The notes: generated from the letters alone by a model not told the origin. A stretch of DNA of 64,000 bases from JACDAE01 sp963717195 (GCA_963717195.1 CAVQVR010000015.1:1-64000); one strand, 5' to 3'; positions 37,443 through 46,599 are shown, counted from the first letter of the stretch. Numbers and translations: made by a program.

Positions 37443-38693
37443 TTACAGGTATTCGCGGGGGTCGGTGATGTGGCCGGTCAGGGCGGTAGCGGCAACGGTT
37501 GCGGGGCTACCAAGGTAGATTTCGGCGGTTGGGTCACCCATGCGACCGGTGAAGTTGCGGTTCATGGTAGTCAACGCACGCTCACCGGGTGCAAGGACGC
37601 CGAAATGTCTCCCAATACAGGGACCACAACCGGGCGTACCAACCGATGCTCCGGCTTCGGCAAAGATCTCCAGGTAGCCGAGACGCATAGCCTCAAGATA
37701 TACCTCGCGCGAGGCTGGAATCACAACCATACGTGTGCTTGGATGAATGGTTTTGCCTCGTAGGATATTGGCGGCAATAGCGAGATCATCCAGGCGACCA
37801 TTGGTGCAGGTACCGAGGAAGACCTGGTCGATATGCACATCTGCAACCTCTCCCACTGATACCACGTTATTTACGTCAGGTGGGCAGGCGACCTGCGGTG
37901 CAAGTCTTGATACGTCAATTTCTACTACACGCTCATAATTTGGATTGTGCGCGGACAACATTGGATATTCGCGCTCAGTACGACCATGCAGCCAGGCACG
38001 CGTCGTGTCATCGGGCGCAATAAGACCTGCTTTGCCACCCATTTCAATTGCCATGTTGGCGAAGGTCATACGCTCACTCATCGAGAAACGCTCTACCAGG
38101 TCGCCACTGTACTCAAGGGCGCGGTAGTTTGCTCCATCGACGCCGATCTGACGCACCATTTCTAGCGAGACATCCTTGGCATAGACGCCGGGTGCCAGTT
38201 CGCCGATGAGTCGGACATTGATTGTTGTGGGAACGCGGAACCAGCTCCGCCCGGTGGCATAGGCAACGCCGATATCAGTTGATCCCATACCGGTACCAAA
38301 TGCTCCAAATGCTCCATAGGTACAGCTATGGCTATCGGCTCCCACGATGATGTCTCCTGGAACAATAAAGCCCATCTCTGGCATTACCTGGTGGCAGATG
38401 CCTTGCTGCAAAATCGAAACGTCTTGCTCCTTCGCGAATGTACGAATATCACGATGCAACGTAGCGGCTTGAATGGTCGAGGCAGGGATAATGTGATCGA
38501 ATACGATGTGTGAGCGCTTCGCGTCGAACACGCGTCCACCCGTCAATGGTGCCAGTTTGCGGAAGGCCTGCATTGCCAGGGGCGTCGTTGTATCATGGCT
38601 CATCACGTGGTCAACGTCTACCACGACGGTCTCGCCCTGCTCTACACGACGACCCAGTTTGTGGCTAAAAATCTCCTCAGTTAGCGTTCCCAT
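37443..38693 (-). CDS. lysT: Homoaconitase large subunit
   Basis: A 416-residue aconitase-family large subunit. Fe-S ligands: FLGTCTNGR (C about 296) and GCGPCIG (C about 356 and 359). VDVDHVMSHDTT at the N-terminus and the GADSHSCTYGAFGAFGTGMG stretch are typical. With LysU it converts homocitrate to homoisocitrate. It overlaps the homocitrate synthase gene by 13 bases. Confidence 0.9.
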   Translation of the reverse strand: MGTLTEEIFSHKLGRRVEQGETVVVDVDHVMSHDTTTPLAMQAFRKLAPLTGGRVFDAKRSHIVFDHIIPASTIQAATLHRDIRTFAKEQDVSILQQGICHQVMPEMGFIVPGDIIVGADSHSCTYGAFGAFGTGMGSTDIGVAYATGRSWFRVPTTINVRLIGELAPGVYAKDVSLEMVRQIGVDGANYRALEYSGDLVERFSMSERMTFANMAIEMGGKAGLIAPDDTTRAWLHGRTEREYPMLSAHNPNYERVVEIDVSRLAPQVACPPDVNNVVSVGEVADVHIDQVFLGTCTNGRLDDLAIAANILRGKTIHPSTRMVVIPASREVYLEAMRLGYLEIFAEAGASVGTPGCGPCIGRHFGVLAPGERALTTMNRNFTGRMGDPTAEIYLGSPATVAATALTGHITDPREYL

Positions 38694-39829
38694 ACTAAAT
38701 TTCCCTTCTCCTGGTACCAGGTGTGAATAAACGTATCAACTTCTTCAAGGCTCAATGAACCCTGTTCGGCTCGCTCTTTTAGCGCCTGCGTAAGATGCAG
38801 AATCTCAGCACTATCGAGCTGCAATCCCAGTTGGGCTGCACGATATCCGACCGCATAACGCCCCGTGTAGCGTGAACCAACATCGACATGGCGTATCAGG
38901 CCGAAATCGCTGGGATTGAGTATCTCGTAGGCATGTGGATTTTGCAAGATAGCTTTTGTATGAATACCTGCCCTATGCGTGAATGCATTGGAAGCAGTGA
39001 TTGGTGTATTAAAAGGAATGGTAAGGTTCAAGCAATTCGCCACATATTGGTCAAGTGTGATCAATTGAGTCAGATCACATTCCGTCAATAGTTCAGGATA
39101 GTGAATGTAGAGTTGTGCGATAAGGCCACTCACCGATGTAATGCCGTTGCGCTCACCAATCCCCAGCACGGTAACATCCAGGCAATCCGCGCCGCCTTCT
39201 AGTGCGGAGACAGCGTTAGCGATGGCGCAACCAGTATCATTGTGACCATGAAACTCAATGCCCACATGCGGATAACGGTCAGCGCACAGGCGCACAATGT
39301 TTTCGACCTGGCGCGGTCGGGCAATCCCCACTGTATCGGGCAGGCCAATGCGCTCCACACCGGCCTCGACAACGGCGTCGAAGATGGTGAGGAGATCGGT
39401 CAGATCACTGCGAAAGGCATCCTCAGCGGAGAAACGTACATACCGCCCGGCTGCGCGGATACGCCGAACCAGGGGTACCGCATCAGCGATCATCTGGTCG
39501 ATATGGCGGCCATGACTGTATGAACGTAACTCGCTTGAGGTGCCATAAAAGAGGTTGATGCCATATACAGGCGTGTCCAATGCAGCCTGCACATCGGCCT
39601 CAACACAGCGCACATGGGCGACAATATGTGCGCGTAAATCAAGATCGCATAGAGCCTGGACCGCACTACTAGTCTCAGGCGATGCAATCGGAGAAGGGAC
39701 TTCAATAAAGCTGACCCCAACTCTATCCAGCAGACGCGCGATATTCAGACGTTGTTCCAGGCTAAAAAAGGCTCCGACAAACTGCTCCCCTTCGCGCAGC
39801 GTTGAGTCGAGGATAGCAAGCGTTCTCAT
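38681..39829 (-). CDS. lysS: Homocitrate synthase
   Basis: A 382-residue member of the isopropylmalate/homocitrate synthase family. DSTLREGEQ (8-16) carries the metal and substrate Asp-Arg, and EFHGHND gives metal ligands H194 and H196. The short length without the leucine-regulatory domain fits homocitrate synthase, which condenses acetyl-CoA with 2-oxoglutarate to start the aminoadipate pathway. It overlaps the lysJK fusion by 4 bases. Confidence 0.9.
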   Translation of the reverse strand: MRTLAILDSTLREGEQFVGAFFSLEQRLNIARLLDRVGVSFIEVPSPIASPETSSAVQALCDLDLRAHIVAHVRCVEADVQAALDTPVYGINLFYGTSSELRSYSHGRHIDQMIADAVPLVRRIRAAGRYVRFSAEDAFRSDLTDLLTIFDAVVEAGVERIGLPDTVGIARPRQVENIVRLCADRYPHVGIEFHGHNDTGCAIANAVSALEGGADCLDVTVLGIGERNGITSVSGLIAQLYIHYPELLTECDLTQLITLDQYVANCLNLTIPFNTPITASNAFTHRAGIHTKAILQNPHAYEILNPSDFGLIRHVDVGSRYTGRYAVGYRAAQLGLQLDSAEILHLTQALKERAEQGSLSLEEVDTFIHTWYQEKGNLVWER

Positions 39830-42270
39830 AACACAATCTCTCCCTGTTGTATTTTCACTTGATTATCCTCCCGAGGCGACGCAGGAGCTTGCGTTCTTCC
39901 ACGATCCGCTTGAGGATACTGCAATAAAACTGTAGTGAGCACATCGATAGCCTGATGGTACTCGGCGATCCGAATATGCTCCTGCGGTGTGTGGTCAAGG
40001 CGTGAGTCTCCCGGACCATAGGCGACAATGTTCTGGCCCCATACTGAAGCAACCACATTCATATCTGACGTCCCTGTTTTATATTTAAAAGTAGGTTGCA
40101 CACTGTTAGCACGCAGAGCTGAGTTAAAAGCACGAGCGAGCGGAATGGTACGATTGGTCTGAAAGGCAGCTTCTTCACCAGAAAAACTGATCTTTATATC
40201 ATCTTCGCTCGCCCATTGCTCTAATTGTGTGCGTAGAGCTGCAATATCGTAGCCAGGAGGCAAACGGTAACCAATCATCAGTTGCGTACGATCTTCCAGA
40301 CCATCATGCTCGCTATTGATGCTACGCAGCGAAGGCTGTAAAGCTGCAAATGCAGAACCAGAAGGTGCTGACTGCTGATTCCACTCTTCTGCGTGACGAC
40401 GTACACGCTCCCAGAATGCTGCCGCGCCCTCGCTGCTGCTCTGTGCGGGACCAGCGCTATGACTGGATGAACGCGTTACCGTGCAATGTACCAGCAGGCG
40501 TCCTTTGTAACCGATAGTCACAGCCTCGCTTCCACTGGGTTCGCCGATGATACAGGCGCTGGGATGATAGCGGTTCACCACCGCACGCGCTCCACGCGAG
40601 GTCGCCGACTCCTCTTCAACGGCTCCGACGATGACGATTGGACGTTGCACAGTATTCTGGAGACGAGCCGTTGCACATATAAACGCTGCCAGCGGTCCCT
40701 TGGCATCGACTGCGCCACGTCCATACAGCCGACCATCTTCAATCCTGATCGGTACATCTCCACGCACCGTATCCATATGCCCCAGGAGAACTATAGGCTG
40801 TTGATCGGCGTCTTCCGCTCGATGTGTGCTGGCAATAAAGTTGCCAGCGTCATCAACATAGGCATGTAGCCCTCTCTGTCGCGCCTGCTCGGCCAGGAAA
40901 TGGGCCAGTGCGCCTTCCTCGCCTGAATAGCTGGGAATACGCAGCATGTTAACAAGAAGCGCAACATCAGGATGAACATCCTCACCGTTTGAGGACACCG
41001 AGGCCGTTGGGGTGCCGTTCGCAGGCCTCGGTGCCAGAGGGGCGTCTGATGGTGCGTTGCGTGCGGGTCGCCTTGCACCTTGTGGCGCAACACGTAAAAC
41101 CTCTTCCAACACAACGAGTACATGCTCAATCTGCTCCTCGGTGATGACTAGAGGAGGTAACAGGCGCAATACATTGGGACCAGCCGGTAGCGCAAGAATG
41201 CCGCGTTCACATAATGTCTCAAGGTAGGGCTGTACACGCTGCTTGAGCTCGATACCGATCATCAGGCCGCGCCCACGTATCTCGCGCACGATGGGAAGCT
41301 GCAATGCGCGTAAGCGCTCAAGAAGATACGTACCAAGTCTGGCCGCACGTTCTGGAAGAGCCTCGCGTTCAATAACATCAAGAGTGGCAAGCGCAGCGGC
41401 ACAGGAGAGCGGATTACCGCCAAAAGTGGTGCCGTGAACGCCTTTTGTGATGCGTCCACTTTCCATTACACGCTCACCCAGGCAGATTGCTCCCATCGGA
41501 ACGCCGCCCGCCAGCGATTTTGCCAGGCAGAGAATATCGGGCTGTACATTATAATAGCTACATGCAAAAAGCTCGCCCGTACGACCAAATCCCGTCTGCA
41601 CCTCGTCAACAATCAGTAGAGCGCCACGTTCTCGACATAAGAGTGCAAGTCCGTGTATATATTCTTCCGTTGCAACATTCACGCCACCCTCACCCTGTAC
41701 CAGTTCGATAATTACTGCCGCAGTTTCTTCGTTAATTGCAGCTTCGGCAGCGGCACGATCGTTATAGCGCATGTGACTGACACCTGGAATAAGCGGCGCG
41801 AAGGGTTCGCGATAATGCGGCTCCCATGTGGCCGAAAGCGCTCCCATACTGCGTCCATGAAAGCTACGTAGCGTGGCGATAATGCCAGTGCGCCCGGTCA
41901 CCAGGCGTGCGAATTTGAATGCACCTTCAACTGCTTCAGTTCCACTGTTACATAAAAAGATGTGCTCTAATCCCTCTGGCGTGAGATGTACCAGTCGCTC
42001 AAGCAAACGTGCGCGTACATCGTTATAGACGATTTCGGGGCAGGTGATCAAGCGTTGCGCCTGCTCAGCGAGCGCGGCGGCGATCTCTGGTCGTCCATGC
42101 CCGATATTCGCTACGCCATGGCCCGCCATACAATCGATATATTCGCGCCCCTCGGCATCCCACAGTAACGCACCGCTACCCCGCACGATGACGACTGGGC
42201 GCTTGCCATAGACGCCGCTGGTGTACGCATTCTCCAGGTCCATCGTCGTTGTCATTGCTGTTGTCATCAA
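39826..42270 (-). CDS. LysJ-LysK fusion: LysW-aminoadipate semialdehyde aminotransferase and LysW-lysine hydrolase
   Basis: One 814-residue protein. Residues 1 to about 395 are a class III PLP aminotransferase: CNSGTEAVEGAFK, VDEVQTGFGR (D222) and CLAKSLAGG (PLP lysine K251), equal to LysJ/ArgD. A linker rich in Ala, Pro and Arg (about 396-432) leads to an M20-family deacylase: LLGHMDTV (H498, D500), GRGAVDAKGP (D522), EEES (552-555), IIGEPSG, then GTSDMNV and LDHTPQEHI, equal to LysK/ArgE. LysJ and LysK carry out the last two steps: transamination of LysW-aminoadipate semialdehyde and release of lysine from LysW. They are separate proteins in Thermus. No stop or frame change lies between them. 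It overlaps lysZ by 4 bases. Confidence 0.93.
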   Translation of the reverse strand: MMTTAMTTTMDLENAYTSGVYGKRPVVIVRGSGALLWDAEGREYIDCMAGHGVANIGHGRPEIAAALAEQAQRLITCPEIVYNDVRARLLERLVHLTPEGLEHIFLCNSGTEAVEGAFKFARLVTGRTGIIATLRSFHGRSMGALSATWEPHYREPFAPLIPGVSHMRYNDRAAAEAAINEETAAVIIELVQGEGGVNVATEEYIHGLALLCRERGALLIVDEVQTGFGRTGELFACSYYNVQPDILCLAKSLAGGVPMGAICLGERVMESGRITKGVHGTTFGGNPLSCAAALATLDVIEREALPERAARLGTYLLERLRALQLPIVREIRGRGLMIGIELKQRVQPYLETLCERGILALPAGPNVLRLLPPLVITEEQIEHVLVVLEEVLRVAPQGARRPARNAPSDAPLAPRPANGTPTASVSSNGEDVHPDVALLVNMLRIPSYSGEEGALAHFLAEQARQRGLHAYVDDAGNFIASTHRAEDADQQPIVLLGHMDTVRGDVPIRIEDGRLYGRGAVDAKGPLAAFICATARLQNTVQRPIVIVGAVEEESATSRGARAVVNRYHPSACIIGEPSGSEAVTIGYKGRLLVHCTVTRSSSHSAGPAQSSSEGAAAFWERVRRHAEEWNQQSAPSGSAFAALQPSLRSINSEHDGLEDRTQLMIGYRLPPGYDIAALRTQLEQWASEDDIKISFSGEEAAFQTNRTIPLARAFNSALRANSVQPTFKYKTGTSDMNVVASVWGQNIVAYGPGDSRLDHTPQEHIRIAEYHQAIDVLTTVLLQYPQADRGRTQAPASPREDNQVKIQQGEIVL

Positions 42271-43100
42271 AGCGTCCTTCCTGCCATCACCGGTACTGAT
42301 GCCTCAATCGTCGTGCCTGCACCATTTAGAACTTCCTGTAACGTGGCATTGCCGATACAGACACGCGGCACCCCACCTCGCAAAGCTTCCTGTGCTCCCA
42401 GCAACTTCTTGCGCATACGTCCCTGCGCATATTGCATGTATTCGTCCAGACGATGTGCAGAGAAACCAGAGATCAGTGTGTTTTGATCGGATGGATCAGC
42501 CAGCAAGCCAGGCACATTGGTGAGGATTGCCAGGGCATCGGCATGCAACGAAGCTGCGATAGCGGCGGCGGCACGATCACCATCTACGTTCAGGCGCTCA
42601 CCCTCATAGCTCAGAGCGAGGGGAGCAATCACAGGAGTAAGCCCGATAGAGAGCAGTTGTTTGAGTAACGCGCCGTTCACCTGCTCGATCTGCCCGGTAT
42701 AGTCATCGCGCAGAATCTGAATGCGTCCACCTGGGAGTTGAGCACGCACGACGGCTTTACGCCGGGCGACCAGCAAACGCCCATCGACGCCTGCCAATCC
42801 CAACGCATTAACGCCCTGTTGTTGCAGGAGGGCTACAAGCTCGGTATTGATCTGTCCTGCAACGGCCATGGCGAAGATGCGCAGCGTTTCAGCATCGGTA
42901 TAGCGACTGGTCATCCCGCTGGGTGAGGTAATCATCCGTGCCTCGTGACCCAGTTGCTGCGAGAGCGTATTGGTGAGATCGGAGCCACCATGCACCAGAA
43001 CAACCTGCAGACCTTCGGCCACACAACGGGCAACATCAGCTACGATATTTTGTGTAGCAACACCGGATGCTCCACCAATTTTGATCACTGCAAGCTTCAT
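42267..43100 (-). CDS. lysZ: [LysW]-aminoadipate kinase
   Basis: A 277-residue amino-acid kinase of the ArgB/LysZ group. LAVIKIGGASG at the start, VLVHGGSDLTN, and the nucleotide end TNVPGLLADP are seen. The substrate-contact region has GHEARMITSPSGMTSRYTD, as in LysZ-type proteins. It phosphorylates the gamma-like carboxylate of LysW-bound aminoadipate. The start with GGAAGAGTGC upstream is used. A 176-base gap with dispersed repeats separates it from lysY. Confidence 0.92.
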   Translation of the reverse strand: MKLAVIKIGGASGVATQNIVADVARCVAEGLQVVLVHGGSDLTNTLSQQLGHEARMITSPSGMTSRYTDAETLRIFAMAVAGQINTELVALLQQQGVNALGLAGVDGRLLVARRKAVVRAQLPGGRIQILRDDYTGQIEQVNGALLKQLLSIGLTPVIAPLALSYEGERLNVDGDRAAAAIAASLHADALAILTNVPGLLADPSDQNTLISGFSAHRLDEYMQYAQGRMRKKLLGAQEALRGGVPRVCIGNATLQEVLNGAGTTIEASVPVMAGRTL

Positions 43101-43144
43101 AGCACTCTTCCTTTTTCTTATTATCAAACGGGTTCTTATCGCCT

Positions 43145-43270
43145 CACGGGCTTGTAAACGGCGCCCCCTACGTAGGGACCAGATTTATCGCGTCCGCCGC
43201 TTGTCCCATTTATGGGGCAAGGCGTTTGGACCCGAGAACCCCGATAATGAAACAGCATAACGGGATGGTC
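43145..43270. repeat. Dispersed repeat cluster between lysZ and lysY
   Basis: Back-to-back copies: GGGCTTGTAAACGGCGCCCCCTACG (about 43149-43173) then GTAGGGACCAGATTTATCGCG (from 43172), with TTGTCCCATTTATGGGGCAAGG as a small palindrome. It interrupts the lys operon without removing any gene. Confidence 0.65.
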
Positions 43271-43276
43271 CCTACA

Positions 43277-44350
43277 TCAAATAGGATGTAGACCTGGGAA
43301 AGTCAACCCCGTTGTTTCGTCCCAGCCACACATAGCGTTGAATGACTGCACTGCATTTCCTGCCGCACCCTTCATCAAATTGTCCAGGGCAGAGATAACG
43401 ACTACGCGCTGTTGCTCCGGCTCATATTCAAAGCCGATATCGCAGTAGTTGCTGCCCGCCAGGATCTTTGGCTCGGGATAACGATAGACGCCGCTGCGCT
43501 CCTTGACGAGGCGAATGAATGGTTCGCGCCCGTAAGCTTCGCGATAGATACGCCACAACGTTCGCTCGTCCAGCAATTCTTTGACAAACACATGTGCCGT
43601 GATCAGGACGCCGCGTACCAGTTCAACCGAGGTGGCGGAAAATGCGATGATTTGATCGAGTTGCTCACCCAACTCTTTTCCTGAAACCTGGCCCAACTCC
43701 TGGAGCAGCTCGGCAGTGTGTCGATGGCCAGTTGGTTGGAACGAACGTACTGCGCCGCTTCTATCGGGATGATGGCTACTTGCTCCAGGCGTTGCGCCGC
43801 TGGCGGAGGAACCAACCTTGGCATCAACGACTAAGGGAATGTCTGTGTTCACCACACCAGCCCGGTAGAGGGGTGCCAATCCTAAAATGGCGGCGGTGGC
43901 CATACAGCCCGTTCCACTGACAAGTGTCGCCTCAGGCAGTTCTGCGCGATGCAGCTCTGGCATTCCGTAAACAGCACCGGGCAGGAGATCGGGCGCGTTA
44001 TGCGTCTCTCCGTACCAATCCTCATACAGTTCGGCGGAGCGCAACCTGAAGTCACCGGCAAGATCGATGACGCGGGGTGCAAGGCTGCGATAGCGCTCAA
44101 TTGATTCAGAAGAGACACCATGGGGCAGGCAGAGAAACAACACATCGCATGATGTCAGATCGTCGGGATGGCAGAAACGTATACCTGTCAGCTTGCGTAA
44201 ATTTGGATGTGCGCTATGTAGATATTGTCCGGCTCTGCTGCCCGATGCTACCTGTACCAACTCGACTTGCGGATGGAAAAGCAGGAGCCGCGCCAGTTCT
44301 CCGCCAGTATAACCGGAGCCACCAACGATTGAGACACGTAATTGACTCAT
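43277..44350 (-). CDS. lysY: [LysW]-aminoadipyl phosphate reductase
   Basis: A 357-residue ArgC/LysY reductase. Nucleotide loop VGGSGYTGGEL (9-19) and catalytic SGTGCMATA (C149), with PTGHRHTAE near residue 220 giving the catalytic His. It reduces LysW-aminoadipyl phosphate to the semialdehyde with NADPH. Its ATG overlaps the lysX stop (ATGA), so the two are translationally coupled. Confidence 0.93.
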   Translation of the reverse strand: MSQLRVSIVGGSGYTGGELARLLLFHPQVELVQVASGSRAGQYLHSAHPNLRKLTGIRFCHPDDLTSCDVLFLCLPHGVSSESIERYRSLAPRVIDLAGDFRLRSAELYEDWYGETHNAPDLLPGAVYGMPELHRAELPEATLVSGTGCMATAAILGLAPLYRAGVVNTDIPLVVDAKVGSSASGATPGASSHHPDRSGAVRSFQPTGHRHTAELLQELGQVSGKELGEQLDQIIAFSATSVELVRGVLITAHVFVKELLDERTLWRIYREAYGREPFIRLVKERSGVYRYPEPKILAGSNYCDIGFEYEPEQQRVVVISALDNLMKGAAGNAVQSFNAMCGWDETTGLTFPGLHPI

Positions 44351-45210
44351 CGCAGTACCTCCTCTCGTACATTGCTCAGCACATAATTCAGCATTTCATT
44401 GGGAATATCGACGCCCGTGGGGACAATACTATTCCGAAATTCCATGGTGGCGTTGATCTCATTGACCAGTAGGCCTTGCTCTGGATCTTCCAGCAGGTCG
44501 ATAGCGAGAATGCCGCCGCCGACCGCCTGTGCAGCACGGGTGCAGATCTGATCCAGCTCGGAAGTAACTGGGCAATTGCTTGTGACAGCTCCACGAGCGG
44601 TATTGGTAACCCAGTGTTCGCTGGTACGATAGATAGCGCAGATGGTGCGATCACCAATGAAAAAGGCGCGAATGTCACGCTGCGGCTTGCTAACATACTC
44701 TTGAATATAATGAATATGATGTTGATAAGAACCAAGCGTCTCCTGGTGCTCCAGCACTGCCTCGGCGGCATCACGATCATTGACGCGTGCCAGCAAACGT
44801 CCCCACGAACCTGTGATGGGTTTTAGCACTGCCGGATAGCCAAGTTCCTCGATACCTTGCACTGCGGTGTCGGCTGCAAAGGCAAGCCTCGTACGCGGAA
44901 CCGGAACATGAGCACGTAGCAGGGCCAGAGTGGTAAGCAGCTTATCGTTGCAGGTTGCCGTTACGGCAGCCGAGTTATAGACGGGAATTCCCCAGTGCTC
45001 CAGCACATATGTAACGGCCAGCGCACGTGCCTGGCTCAGGCTGCGGCACAGGACAGCATCATACTGACGCCATTGCTCACCCATCTGTTCCAGGTCGAGC
45101 AATAGTTCGCCATCGTCGATAACATCGAATGCAACGTCACGCTGCCGTAACGCGTCGATCAGTAATTTCTCTTCCACGCGTATCCGTGATGCAAGAATAG
45201 CCAGACGCAT
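44347..45210 (-). CDS. lysX: LysX: LysW-aminoadipate ligase
   Basis: A 287-residue ATP-grasp ligase of the RimK/LysX group. PAVLKPITGSWGRLLARVND is the glycine-rich ATP loop, and LLVNEINATMEFRNS holds the metal-binding Glu-Asn residues. It joins the amino group of alpha-aminoadipate to the C-terminal glutamate of LysW. The start at 45210 follows GAGAGGGGG, about 30 bases after the lysW stop. The N-terminal part is typical (MRLAILASRIRVEEKLL). Confidence 0.95.
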   Translation of the reverse strand: MRLAILASRIRVEEKLLIDALRQRDVAFDVIDDGELLLDLEQMGEQWRQYDAVLCRSLSQARALAVTYVLEHWGIPVYNSAAVTATCNDKLLTTLALLRAHVPVPRTRLAFAADTAVQGIEELGYPAVLKPITGSWGRLLARVNDRDAAEAVLEHQETLGSYQHHIHYIQEYVSKPQRDIRAFFIGDRTICAIYRTSEHWVTNTARGAVTSNCPVTSELDQICTRAAQAVGGGILAIDLLEDPEQGLLVNEINATMEFRNSIVPTGVDIPNEMLNYVLSNVREEVLR

Positions 45211-45238
45211 TGGTCGTTCCCCCTCTCTTTGTACTTGC

Positions 45239-45415
45239 CTACTCGCCCCAGTCTTCTGCGACTTCGGGTGCCAGTGCCACTTCTGGCAGTTCCACATTCA
45301 ATACTTCAAGTTCTGCATTACAGTCCGGGCAGTAGACGATCTCGCCTACCAGCAGACCTTGCAGCGATACCTCGGCGTCGCATTCTGGGCAATGGGCCGC
45401 GTTCTGTACAACCAT
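45239..45415 (-). CDS. lysW: LysW carrier protein
   Basis: A 58-residue amino-group carrier. Two CxxC pairs (C9/C12 and C29/C32) form the zinc site, and the chain ends in the invariant EDWGE whose last glutamate is loaded with aminoadipate. The start at 45415 has AGGAGGAAC upstream, and the lysine T-box terminator ends about 45 bases upstream of it. First structural gene of the lysine operon. Confidence 0.96.
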   Translation of the reverse strand: MVVQNAAHCPECDAEVSLQGLLVGEIVYCPDCNAELEVLNVELPEVALAPEVAEDWGE

Positions 45416-45461
45416 GTCGTTCCTCCTCTTATATAGAAACAATGCCTGACGAAAAGATGCT

Positions 45462-45885
45462 AAATAAAAACGCCCTTCATCCTCCACATTGGGGAAGGAC
45501 GAAGAGCGTATAGCTCTCGTGGTACCACCTTCATTCGTCGCTGCCTCTCAGCAGCAACCTCGTTGAGTTGAGTAATCTGAATAGATTACGACTCGACACA
45601 TCTATTAACGGGGTTTAACCGGCAAGGTCTACTTTCGACGGCTCGTATCCGGGCCTTTGCCAACATGGGCGGTGGGCCGAGACGGGCTTATAAATCGCGC
45701 CCCTACACCAGTGGGATTGGACCCAGAGGAGGGATGCAGTCATTTACATTACGTCGATTTCTTCTTGCAGCATCAGGGTCTTTTTCGCGGCTTGTTCATA
45801 CGGGCTTTCCACCAGTTGCCCGCTCTCTGGATGATACGTGAGCCGTTACTCGTCCCATCAACGCTTTTGTTGTATTCAGTTTATG
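45462..45885 (-). ncRNA. Lysine-specific T-box leader, proximal copy
   Basis: Read on the minus strand: 5' element GCGTTGATGGGACGAGTAAC, Stem I with AGAGAGCGGGC...GCCCGT, specifier region GAAAAAGACC (45778-45787; AAA or AAG, both lysine), then the antiterminator motif AAGGTGGTACCACG (45519-45531) and a terminator CUUCGUCCUUCC...GGAGGAUGAAG followed by a U-run at about 45465. The TGGT bulge fits a tRNA ending ACCA. A dispersed repeat is inserted between Stem I and the antiterminator (45683-45710). It controls lysW onward: uncharged tRNA-Lys should favour antitermination. Confidence 0.9.
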
Positions 45886-45921
45886 TATACTATGAACACA
45901 TGATAACGGTTGGGATACAGG

Positions 45922-46305
45922 GCAAATAAAAACGCCCTCTATTCTCCGCCTGGGCGAAGGACGAGGAGCGATTATATGATAAACATATCTGGCTCTCGTG
46001 GTACCACCTTCATTCGTTGCAGTCTCGCGATAGCAACCTCGTTGGGTACGTACGACTTTATGGGTCGCCGTTCCACGTATCCGATTACGGGGATTACCGA
46101 CAAGGTCTACTTTCGACAAGCCACCAGCACGGGCGCGATAAATCTGGCCCCTACACAATGTTTGTCGATTTCTTCTTGCAGCATCAGGGTCTTTTTCGCA
46201 GGATGTTTGCTATGGGCTTTCCACCAGTGGCCCACTCTCTGGATGCAACGGAACCTGTTACTCGTCCCATCAACGCTTTGTGTTATTCAGTTGTTCCTTT
46301 GTGTT
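45922..46305 (-). ncRNA. Lysine-specific T-box leader, distal copy
   Basis: A second complete T-box directly upstream of the first and similar to it: GCGTTGATGGGACGAGTAAC (46257-46276), Stem I AGAGAGTGGGCC...GGCCCA-like pairing, specifier region GAAAAAGACC (46188-46197, lysine), T-box motif AAGGTGGTACCACG (45997-46010) and a terminator with U-run at about 45925. It also contains a dispersed repeat at the same relative position (46128-46156). Two T-boxes in series should make expression more sharply dependent on uncharged tRNA-Lys. Confidence 0.9.
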
Positions 46306-46311
46306 ATGTTA

Positions 46312-46340
46312 AAAATACCATCTAACCAGGGGCGTGTCAA
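46312..46340 (-). promoter_or_regulatory. Promoter of the lysine operon
   Basis: On the minus strand TTGACA (46335-46340), a 17-base spacer, and TATTTT (46312-46317), placed just upstream of the distal T-box. A consensus -35 with ideal spacing makes this the likely single promoter for both leaders and the lys genes. Confidence 0.7.
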
Positions 46341-46419
46341 TAGTGTATTCCTACAGGGTATGTGTGTAAGGGTGTGATAAATATACAGCCCTCCTGCAAC
46401 AAATATTTTTTCCAGGGTC

Positions 46420-46448
46420 TTTACAACTCCCAGAGAGTATGCTATCAT
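46420..46448 (+). promoter_or_regulatory. Promoter of tRNA-Ala(CGC)
   Basis: TTTACA (46420-46425), 17 bases, TATCAT (46443-46448). Predicted start about six bases before the mature tRNA. Confidence 0.65.
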
Positions 46449-46460
46449 CTACTTCGCCAA

Positions 46461-46536
46461 GGGGACGTAGCTCAGCTGGGAGAGCGCGACAATCGCACTG
46501 TCGAGGTCAGGGGTTCGAGCCCCCTCGTCTCCACCA
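46461..46536 (+). tRNA. tRNA-Ala, anticodon CGC
   Basis: A 76-base cloverleaf with encoded CCA. Acceptor GGGGACG/CGTCTCC has the G3:U70 alanine identity pair. The anticodon stem CGACA/TGTCG encloses loop ATCGCAC, anticodon CGC. The T arm is AGGGG-TTCGAGC-CCCCT. It sits between the divergent lysine-operon and leuS leaders and has its own promoter-like sequence. Confidence 0.95.
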
Positions 46537-46570
46537 TATGCATACCTTGTTTCGTATCTTGCTTTGTACC

Positions 46571-46599
46571 TTGCAAATCGCAAACATCTATGGTATAGT
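46571..46599 (+). promoter_or_regulatory. Promoter of the leuS T-box leader
   Basis: TTGCAA (46571-46576), 17 bases, TATAGT (46594-46599), just upstream of the first T-box Stem I bases. Confidence 0.65.
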
